Source: Terebella lapidaria
Lineage: Eukaryota > Annelida > Polychaeta > Terebellida > Terebellidae
DNA: 64,000 nucleotides
Reading direction: 5' to 3'
Assembly: GCA_949152475.1 (NCBI GenBank)
Contig: OX424564.1
Location: 36,640,165-36,704,164, forward strand
Every line of letters starts with the position of its first letter. Position 1 is the stretch's first letter. Position numbers and translations under genes: made by a program. The notes under the pieces are model-generated. The model saw nothing but the letters and a program-made list of their open reading frames with translations, was not told the DNA's origin and ran no database searches. Shown here piece by piece: positions 48,273-58,120 of the stretch.

Positions 48273-49318
48273 TAGCACGATACAGGCCACAGTTTTAGTG
48301 CGAGCATCACGAAATTTTTCAGATAGGTAGGTATTCACCCAGGAAGGACACCGAAAGTTTTTGAAGAAAATCGGTTTATTGATGACGTCATCAAAAATTC
48401 TTGAAAACTCGAAAAATCCCTATCTTTAACATGGGGCGATTTTTCAAAAATTCATAACTCGTTCAATTTTCAATGAATTCTTTTGAAATTTCAGTCACAT
48501 GTGTAGAATGACATCCTATACACACATTATAATTTTGACTCGGATCGGACCCGGATTACGGATTTGACAGCTATTTGAATTTAACATTGAAAACTCCATT
48601 TAACTTATATTTTATATTATATTTCGGTCTATTGTGCATATTTCAGCTTGATTTTTCCTACAAAGTGGCGGACTATCATGGTCCATAAACTGAAAAAATT
48701 TCATCCGGATCGGATCCGGATTCCGGATTTTATGGATACATTTATTTTTCTTCTGGATCCAATTTTTAAAAAATAATTCAACATTTAATTTTGAAGTTTT
48801 TTATGTAGAAAATTGCAGTGTTATTTCTAGTTTATGGTGCACTTTTCATGTTGAAAATATATTGAAAACTCGCTGAGATATCAAGACGGAAAGAGAGGTG
48901 GGGTAAATCTGTCTGTCAGCCCGTTCACACGCCAATAAGATGTGGAAACGATTACCCCCTGTGCACTTGTACCGTCTCTAATATCAACACTCGGTCGCGT
49001 AGTAATACAATATGCCTTGTATGCATCTGAATACTGATCTCAAACAACATTTCTGTGGTTTCCTAACTCAGTGACACACAAGTGATATAACAAAGCCTAA
49101 AACTCTTGTCTAAATACAATCTGTGGCAAGCCAGGGGCTCTTTTATATCAGCACTATCGGGGGTGACGAAAACGCGTAGGGAGCACCATTCATCTAAAAA
49201 CCAAAGATCCTGTACATGAAACGGATATACGCAGGGTCTCTTCTACTTGCGGAGCTTTATTAGTTGACGAATTGAAAATTCGACAACTATGTTGGTCAGT
49301 TCCGTTTGTTTGTTTGTT

Positions 49319-49349
<31 letters not shown>

Positions 49350-50395
49350 TAGCACGATACAGGCCACAGTTTTAGTGCGAGCATCACGAAATTTTTCAGA
49401 TAGGTAGGTATTCACCCAGGAAGGACACCGAAAGTTTTTGAAGAAAATCGGTTTATTGATGACGTCATCAAAAATTCTTGAAAACTCGAAAAATCCCTAT
49501 CTTTAACATGGGGCGATTTTTCAAAAATTCATAACTCGTTCAATTTTCAATGAATTCTTTTGAAATTTCAGTCACATGTGTAGAATGACATCCTATACAC
49601 ACATTATAATTTTGACTCGGATCGGACCCGGATTACGGATTTGACAGCTATTTGAATTTAACATTGAAAACTCCATTTAACTTATATTTTATATTATATT
49701 TCGGTCTATTGTGCATATTTCAGCTTGATTTTTCCTACAAAGTGGCGGACTATCATGGTCCATAAACTGAAAAAAATTCATCCGGATCGGATCCGGATTC
49801 CGGATTTTATGGATACATTTATTTTTCTTCTGGATCCAATTTTTAAAAAATAATTCAACATTTAATTTTGAAGTTTTTTATGTAGAAAATTGCAGTGTTA
49901 TTTCTAGTTTATGGTGCACTTTTCATGTTGAAAATATATTGAAAACTCGCTGAGATATCAAGACGGAAAGAGAGGTGGGGTAAATCTGTCTGTCAGCCCG
50001 TTCACACGCCAATAAGATGTGGAAACGATTACCCCCTGTGCACTTGTACCGTCTCTAATATCAACACTCGGTCGCGTAGTAATACAATATGCCTTGTATG
50101 CATCTGAATACTGATCTCAAACAACATTTCTGTGGTTTCCTAACTCAGTGACACACAAGTGATATAACAAAGCCTAAAACTCTTGTCTAAATACAATCTG
50201 TGGCAAGCCAGGGGCTCTTTTATATCAGCACTATCGGGGGTGACGAAAACGCGTAGGGAGCACCATTCATCTAAAAACCAAAGATCCTGTACATGAAACG
50301 GATATACGCAGGGTCTCTTCTACTTGCGGAGCTTTATTAGTTGACGAATTGAAAATTCGACAACTATGTTGGTCAGTTCCGTTTGTTTGTTTGTT

Positions 50396-50430
<35 letters not shown>

Positions 50431-51480
50431 TAGCACGATACAGGCCACAGTTTTAGTGCGAGCATCACGAAATTTTTCAGATAGGTAGGTATTCACCCAG
50501 GAAGGACACCGAAAGTTTTTGAAGAAAATCGGTTTATTGATGACGTCATCAAAAATTCTTGAAAACTCGAAAAATCCCTATCTTTAACATGGGGCGATTT
50601 TTCAAAAATTCATAACTCGTTCAATTTTCAATGAATTCTCTTGAAATTTCAGTCACATGTGTAGAATGACATCCTATACACACATTATAATTTTGACTCG
50701 GATCGGACCCGGATTACGGATTTGACAGCTATTTGAATTTAACATTGAAAACTCCATTTAACTTATATTTTATATTATATTTCGGTCTATTGTGCATATT
50801 TCAGCTTGATTTTTCCTACAAAGTGGCGGACTATCATGGTCCATAAACTGAAAAAATTTCATCCGGATCGGATCCGGATTCCGGATTTTATGGATACATT
50901 TATTTTTCTTCTGGATCCAATTTTTAAAAAATAATTCAACATTTAATTTTGAAGTTTTTTATGTAGAAAATTGCAGTGTTATTTCTAGTTTATGGTGCAC
51001 TTTTCATGTTGAAAATATATTGAAAACTCGCTGAGATATCAAGACGGAAAGAGAGGTGGGGTAAATCTGTCTGTCAGCCCGTTCACACGCCAATAAGATG
51101 TGGAAACGATTACCCCCTGTGCACTTGTACCGTCTCTAATATCAACACTCGGTCGCGTAGTAATACAATATGCCTTGTATGCATCTGAATACTGATCTCA
51201 AACAACATTTCTGTGGTTTCCTAACTCAGTGACACACAAGTGATATAACAAAGCCTAAAACTCTTGTCTAAATACAATCTGTGGCAAGCCAGGGGCTCTT
51301 TTATATCAGCACTATCGGGGGTGACGAAAACGCGTAGGGAGCACCATTCATCTAAAAACCAAAGATCCTGTACATGAAACGGATATACGCAGGGTCTCTT
51401 CTACTTGCGGAGCTTTATTAGTTGACGAATTGAAAATTCGACAACTATGTTGGTCAGTTCCGTTTGTTTGTTTGTTTGTT

Positions 51481-51515
<35 letters not shown>

Positions 51516-52561
51516 TAGCACGATACAGGCCACAGTTTTAGTGCGAGCATCACGAAATTTTTCAGATAGGTAGGTATTCACCCAGGAAGGACACCGAAAG
51601 TTTTTGAAGAAAATCGGTTTATTGATGACGTCATCAAAAATTCTTGAAAACTCGAAAAATCCCTATCTTTAACATGGGGCGATTTTTCAAAAATTCATAA
51701 CTCGTTCAATTTTCAATGAATTCTCTTGAAATTTCAGTCACATGTGTAGAATGACATCCTATACACACATTATAATTTTGACTCGGATCGGACCCGGATT
51801 ACGGATTTGACAGCTATTTGAATTTAACATTGAAAACTCCATTTAACTTATATTTTATATTATATTTCGGTCTATTGTGCATATTTCAGCTTGATTTTTC
51901 CTACAAAGTGGCGGACTATCATGGTCCATAAACTGAAAAAATTTCATCCGGATCGGATCCGGATTCCGGATTTTATGGATACATTTATTTTTCTTCTGGA
52001 TCCAATTTTTAAAAAATAATTCAACATTTAATTTTGAAGTTTTTTATGTAGAAAATTGCAGTGTTATTTCTGGTTTATGGTGCACTTTTCATGTTGAAAA
52101 TATATTGAAAACTCGCTGAGATATCAAGACGGAAAGAGAGGTGGGGTAAATCTGTCTGTCAGCCCGTTCACACGCCAATAAGATGTGGAAACGATTACCC
52201 CCTGTGCACTTGTACCGTCTCTAATATCAACACTCGGTCGCGTAGTAATACAATATGCCTTGTATGCATCTGAATACTGATCTCAAACAACATTTCTGTG
52301 GTTTCCTAACTCAGTGACACACAAGTGATATAACAAAGCCTAAAACTCTTGTCTAAATACAATCTGTGGCAAGCCAGGGGCTCTTTTATATCAGCACTAT
52401 CGGGGGTGACGAAAACGCGTAGGGAGCACCATTCATCTAAAAACCAAAGATCCTGTACATGAAACGGATATACGCAGGGTCTCTTCTACTTGCGGAGCTT
52501 TATTAGTTGACGAATTGAAAATTCGACAACTATGTTGGTCAGTTCCGTTTGTTTGTTTGTT

Positions 52562-52592
<31 letters not shown>

Positions 52593-53630
52593 TAGCACGA
52601 TACAGGCCACAGTTTTAGTGCGAGCATCACGAAATTTTTCAGATAGGTAGGTATTCACCCAGGAAGGACACCGAAAGTTTTTGAAGAAAATCGGTTTATT
52701 GATGACGTCATCAAAAATTCTTGAAAACTCGAAAAATCCCTATCTTTAACATGGGGCGATTTTTCAAAAATTCATAACTCGTTCAATTTTCAATGAATTC
52801 TCTTGAAATTTCAGTCACATGTGTAGAATGACATCCTATACACACATTATAATTTTGACTCGGATCGGACCCGGATTACGGATTTGACAGCTATTTGAAT
52901 TTAACATTGAAAACTCCATTTAACTTATATTTTATATTATATTTCGGTCTATTGTGCATATTTCAGCTTGATTTTTCCTACAAAGTGGCGGACTATCATG
53001 GTCCATAAACTGAAAAAATTTCATCCGGATCGGATCCGGATTCCGGATTTTATGGATACATTTATTTTTCTTCTGGATCCAATTTTTAAAAAATAATTCA
53101 ACATTTAATTTTGAAGTTTTTTATGTAGAAAATTGCAGTGTTATTTCTAGTTTATGGTGCACTTTTCATGTTGAAAATATATTGAAAACTCGCTGAGATA
53201 TCAAGACGGAAAGAGAGGTGGGGTAAATCTGTCTGTCAGCCCGTTCACACGCCAATAAGATGTGGAAACGATTACCCCCTGTGCACTTGTACCGTCTCTA
53301 ATATCAACACTCGGTCGCGTAGTAATACAATATGCCTTGTATGCATCTGAATACTGATCTCAAACAACATTTCTGTGGTTTCCTAACTCAGTGACACACA
53401 AGTGATATAACAAAGCCTAAAACTCTTGTCTAAATACAATCTGTGGCAAGCCAGGGGCTCTTTTATATCAGCACTATCGGGGGTGACGAAAACGCGTAGG
53501 GAGCACCATTCATCTAAAAACCAAAGATCCTGTACATGAAACGGATATACGCAGGGTCTCTTCTACTTGCGGAGCTTTATTAGTTGACGAATTGAAAATT
53601 CGACAACTATGTTGGTCAGTTCCGTTTGTT
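48241..53630 (+). repeat. Family 1 head array (1077/1081/1085-bp units)
   Basis: Heads at 49262, 50339, 51420, 52505 and 53582; steps 1077, 1081, 1085 and 1077. Units begin GTTAGCACGATACAGG where other arrays have GTTTGCACG, so this is a separate subtype. Between-unit differences are almost confined to TTTG/TCTG copy number. The last head is cut at 53630 by a family 2 element. Confidence 0.93.
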
Positions 53631-53984
53631 ACTTGGCGAAATCTTCGATTTTCGCCAAGTATGTTGGTCACTTGAGTTTGTTTGTCAGTTTGTCTGTTCG
53701 CGCTCTAGCGTCCACAGTTTTCGCGCTGGCATCGCGAAATTTTCTTGGTTCATAGATATTCGCCATAGGACGGAACTGCACGTTTTTGAAAGAAATCGGC
53801 TCATTGATGACGTCACGAAAAAATCTTGAAAACTCGTAAAATCCCTATCTCTCATCATTGGCGAATTTTCAAAATTTCAAAAATTCACACCTCAGTCAAT
53901 TTTGAACCGATAACTCTGAAATTCAGCACATGGATATATGTTGGTATTGTCCATCAAACTGCAAAGTTTCAGCCGGATCGCTTC

Positions 53985-54840
53985 AACGTCAATGACGTCA
54001 CTACGTAAAACGTCAATTTTAAAGATGGAGCTATATATCGAGAGGTATTTGTCGTACAGAAAAGCGGATTGCACCATTGGAAAGCTCGTTGAATTCTGGT
54101 TTAGGAGGGTACTGTCCGATACTTTTCCGTCATGATAGATTTTCCGCTATGACGTCATAAACGTAAGGCCTGTCATACAAGTTTTTCGGCTTTTCAGCAA
54201 ACATTCAAACAGCCACAGTGCACTCAATTTTGGAGGTAATAACCTGTAATTATAAGAACATATGTGGAACTGTATTACCCAGCCACTTACCGAGTTTCAA
54301 CACGCTACGTGCAACGTCAATGACGTCATGACGTAAAACGTCAATTTTCAAAATGGAGCTATATATCGAAAGGTATTTGTTGTACAGAAAAGCGGATTGC
54401 ACCGTTGGAAAGCTCGTTGAATTCTGGTTTAGGAGGGTACTGTCCGAGACGTTTCCGCCATGATAGATTTTCCGCTATGACGTCATAAACGCAAGGCCTG
54501 TCACACCAATTTTCCAACTTTTCAGTTAACATTCAAACATTCGCAGTGCACTCAAATTTGAAGGTATTGGACTGTAGTTATGGGAATCTATGTGGCATAT
54601 TAATACCCAGACATACACCGAGTTTCAAGGCGCTACGTTCGACGTTCATGACGTCATGGCGTAAAACGTCAATTTTCAAAATAGGCCTATATGTCAGAAA
54701 ATATTTGTCGTACAGAAAAGTGGATTACACCATTTGAAAGCTTGTTGAATTCTGGTTTAGGAGGGTACTGTCCGATACCTTTCCGCCAAGTTATATTTTC
54801 GGATATGACGTCATAAACGTAAGGCCTGTCATACAAAATT
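53985..54840 (+). repeat. 328-bp satellite module, three-copy block
   Basis: The GTAAAACGTCAATTTT motif recurs at about 54003, 54331 and 54659. Same module as in the family 2 elements at 17331 and 26227, with one more copy. Units share GGAAAGCTCGTTGAATTCTG and CCATGATAGATTTTCCGC. Confidence 0.82.
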
Positions 54841-55270
54841 TTCGACTTTTCAGCGAACTATCAAACACTCTAGCGTCCACAAATCTTGAGATATTTTCAC
54901 GAAACTTCGCTAGGTTGTTCTATATGTTAAAGACTAGGGATGGTTCAATTTTGATGAAAATCGGTTCAGTGATAACGTCACAAAACGATCTCCAAAAAAG
55001 AGAAAATCCCTATCTCTCATCATTGGCGAATTTTCAAAACGTCACACAGTGGTGAATTTATTACTTATCGTTCTGTAATTTGGCATGATCATAGCTGCTA
55101 ATATTCTTCATCATTGTGCTAAGTGTGATAGGGATTGGTTGAACGTTCATGTGAAATTACAAGATCGAATTCCGCACGCTGCCAGTACAATGTGCAGCCA
55201 TAGCACACGCCAGCGTTGATCCTGAACGACGTTTCTCCTGCACACTATACTTTACAGGCATTGCTGATCA

Positions 55271-55360
55271 GCGAACGGTTTGGCTCAGTTGGTAGAGGCG
55301 TTAGCTCTGTGTGCGAAGGATCAGTGGTTCGATTCGCATTGCCATTTTGATTTTTTTTAA
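55271..55360 (+). ncRNA. tRNA-like (SINE-type) Pol III promoter module, copy 3
   Basis: A-box-like TGGCTCAGTTGGTAGAGG (55281-55298) is closer to the eukaryotic consensus than in copies 1 and 2; B box GGTTCGATTCG is at 55326-55336; T run at about 55351. The downstream body (CTGTTTCTGAGTGGACTTGT, then CTTTATCTAATTCTATTCTT) matches the downstream body of copies 1 and 2, showing one SINE-like family or captured module. No convincing acceptor stem. Confidence 0.62.
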
Positions 55361-55681
55361 AAATTCCATTCTAAATTACGTATTCTGTTTCTGAGTGGAC
55401 TTGTAAGCATTATGCCAAGCAACCTGTGATGCTTTATCTAATTCTATTCTTTCGATCACCTTGAACGGAAAACGCTGTTCCACGAATAAGATGAACTATT
55501 TGATCGGGTTTTGTTTTCATCGAAAAATGTTGTATTTAACGTTTGTTTTTGGCATCAGCAAAACCTGACTGTATTAGTGCTAATATAATGATATGGTACA
55601 TTATTATTACTGATATAGCAATCAAACGCTGCTTACGTAATTGACGTTTCTATGGCAACGAAATCAGTCCATTATTATAGG

Positions 55682-55804
55682 TAATCGACTGAATTCAGTG
55701 TTTGAGGCACGAGGTCGGGTCTGGGCCGTAGCTCGCACGAGCTTGCGAGTGCGTCCGCGGCCCAGACACGACCGAGTGCCTCAAACACTGAATTCAGTTG
55801 ATTA
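55682..55804. repeat. 123-bp near-perfect palindrome (foldback/MITE-like)
   Basis: The left arm from TAATCGACTGAATTCAGTG and the right arm ending CACTGAATTCAGTTGATTA pair over about 55 bp with few mismatches around a short centre near 55741-55745. The arms contain GTTTGAGGCAC and CTGGGCCG. The GC-rich centre stands out against AT-rich flanks. It could extrude as a cruciform. It might be a foldback element, but no clear target duplication was seen. Confidence 0.8.
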
Positions 55805-56117
55805 ACTTATTATAATATACCGCACAATGACATGTACATCCATTGGAAAGCAAACTAGTACATTTTCTGACGTTAATTTGTGATTATTTACACGAAAACA
55901 TGAAGTGTTTTTATCAATTCTTTGACCTACAAAAAAGTCAGGTTACCAGCGTATGAATATAAACGTATAAACACCGCCGGTTCCTGAGCGCGTTGCCACG
56001 GATACGCCGTGCAATTAACACATGACCTGTATGTTCCAATACAGGAATTAATCGCACGATCGATTGTCTATACTGTACAATAGGACAACGCGCATAGGTA
56101 TATAATAATAAGTAAAA

Positions 56118-56184
56118 TTGGGGCCAGTGGATATTGGATGGGGCCAGTAATTTCCAGATGGTACTGGCCCCATAGGGCCACTGG
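56118..56184. repeat. Short inverted and direct GGGGCCAGT repeats
   Basis: GGGGCCAGT occurs twice (about 56119 and 56140) and its complement ACTGGCCCC once (56163-56171), followed by GGCCACTGG. The two possible stems share one right arm. Confidence 0.6.
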
Positions 56185-56540
56185 TATCATATGCCTAATG
56201 TCGATCCCTGCATGTATGTAATAGTTCATGCTGACAAAACGATGAATAATGCGCGTAAAATTTTAATGGTACACCCGTATATAGCCAGGTATCTATTTAA
56301 AATCTTCTATTTAAAAAAAAAATAGCAAGGTCAAAGGTCGAACTTTTTTTATGGGTAGGTATTCGCCCAAGGACGGAACCACACGTTTTTAAACCCATTT
56401 TTGTGTATATGCTGTGCGACTTAATTATGGAGTGCGAAATATATACAACTGTGGAGTTCCATTCCGGTTTGGGACTGCATGACAGGGCTATGACACACAC
56501 TTCCTATCATACCGTTCATGGACCTGGCATGGGGGTGTCC

Positions 56541-56879
56541 CTACGTGAAGCTATCCTGGTGTCAACCAGGCCTGGTGAACATAGCACCTGCGGACCCTAT
56601 GGTGTAATCATCCCCATTCCTGAGTCATACCACCAGGAAGTCCCCCAATATCGTACTCGTATGTGAGTAACTCCCGGCTGAGTGGACAGCCTTCTCATTG
56701 AGCCCACAGCGCACACATCCTGGGTGGGGATCGGCCATGATAAATCCCTCGGTCACCGATGGGATTCGAACCCGAGACCTCCCGGCTTTGAATCCTGCAG
56801 CTTAACCACTGCGCTACAGGGGCCGTATAGAGAAATGTGTTTACAACCACCGGCTTTAATTTTGCATAAAGACCGAGTT
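56541..56879 (-). mobile_element. tRNA-derived SINE-like element, minus strand
   Basis: On the minus strand a tRNA-like segment at about 56757-56823 reads GTAGCGCAGTGGTTAAGC (A box region) and GGGTTCGAATCCC (B box, palindromic). A 14-bp direct repeat, GCATGGGGGTGTCC, at 56527-56540 and 56880-56893 brackets the unit and may be a target-site duplication. The tRNA-like part starts about 57 bp inside the right bracket, which is unusual, so a composite element or chance bracket is possible. Frames of 60-87 codons on both strands here derive from the tRNA-like sequence. Confidence 0.6.
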
Positions 56880-56987
56880 GCATGGGGGTGTCCACTCTTC
56901 CCGTCATGGCAGATTACACACACACAGATGACGCACATGCGTTAAAAAGATTTCGACAAATTTGGCCTTCAGGCCAATGGTATCTCG

Positions 56988-56997
56988 TTTGTTTGTT

Positions 56998-57028
<31 letters not shown>

Positions 57029-58078
57029 TAGCACGATACAGGCCACAGTTTTAGTGCGAGCATCACGAAATTTTTCAGATAGGTAGGTATTCACCCAGGA
57101 AGGACACCGAAAGTTTTTGAAGAAAATCGGTTTATTGATGACGTCATCAAAAATTCTTGAAAACTCGAAAAATCCCTATCTTTAACATGGGGCGATTTTT
57201 CAAAAATTCATAACTCGTTCAATTTTCAATGAATTCTCTTGAAATTTCAGTCACATGTGTAGAATGACATCCTATACACACATTATAATTTTGACTCGGA
57301 TCGGACCCGGATTACGGATTTGACAGCTATTTGAATTTAACATTGAAAACTCCATTTAACTTATATTTTATATTATATTTCGGTCTATTGTGCATATTTC
57401 AGCTTGATTTTTCCTACAAAGTGGCGGACTATCATGGTCCATAAACTGAAAAAATTTCATCCGGATCGGATCCGGATTCCGGATTTTATGGATACATTTA
57501 TTTTTCTTCTGGATCCAATTTTTAAAAAATAATTCAACATTTAATTTTGAAGTTTTTTATGTAGAAAATTGCAGTGTTATTTCTAGTTTATGGTGCACTT
57601 TTCATGTTGAAAATATATTGAAAACTCGCTGAGATATCAAGACGGAAAGAGAGGTGGGGTAAATCTGTCTGTCAGCCCGTTCACACGCCAATAAGATGTG
57701 GAAACGATTACCCCCTGTGCACTTGTACCGTCTCTAATATCAACACTCGGTCGCGTAGTAATACAATATGCCTTGTATGCATCTGAATACTGATCTCAAA
57801 CAACATTTCTGTGGTTTCCTAACTCAGTGACACACAAGTGATATAACAAAGCCTAAAACTCTTGTCTAAATACAATCTGTGGCAAGCCAGGGGCTCTTTT
57901 ATATCAGCACTATCGGGGGTGACGAAAACGCGTAGGGAGCACCATTCATCTAAAAACCAAAGATCCTGTACATGAAACGGATATACGCAGGGTCTCTTCT
58001 ACTTGCGGAGCTTTATTAGTTGACGAATTGAAAATTCGACAACTATGTTGGTCAGTTCCGTTTGTTTGTTTGTTTGTT
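56988..58078 (+). repeat. Last family 1 head-array unit and following head
   Basis: Resumed unit of the array cut at 53630, same GTTAGCACGATACAGG subtype, ending TTGCGGAGCTTT directly before a head at 58018. That head carries TTTG repeats into which the next heads are inserted. Confidence 0.9.
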
Positions 58079-58120
58079 ACTTGGCAAAATAAATTTTGCC
58101 AAGTATGTTGGTCAGTCATT
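58079..58120 (+). mobile_element. Solo head of a further family (type J)
   Basis: ACTTGGCAAAAT, loop AA, ATTTTGCCAAGT: a perfect 12-bp-arm palindrome (58079-58104), then ATGTTGGTCAGTCA, cut after about 40 bp by another head. No matching 3' end is in the window. Confidence 0.7.

Larger units (their letters stand above)
53631..56987 (+). mobile_element. Long family 2 Helentron/HINE-like element with internal insertions
   Basis: About 3.36 kb. Head ACTTGGCGAAATC, loop TTC, GATTTTCGCCAAGT, then ATGTTGGTCACTTGAG and tetranucleotides. Right end GATTTCGACAAAT, hairpin TTGGCC-TTCA-GGCCAA (56962-56977), TGGTATCTCG. Internal order: AGGTCA-poor 5' segment, three 328-bp repeats, a segment homologous to the H element with a tRNA-like module (55271-55360), a 123-bp palindrome, an AT-rich stretch with GGGGCCAGT inverted repeats, a HINE fragment (AGGTCAAAGGTCGAAC near 56329), and a minus-strand SINE. 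It sits in the TTTG tract of the unit headed at 53582; host resumes at 56988. Confidence 0.75.

Noticed and set aside
56403-56945. Frames of 60-87 codons around 56.4-56.9 kb, including a GSNP-containing peptide
   Set aside because: The peptide is the usual translation of a tRNA-derived SINE B-box region, not a gene.
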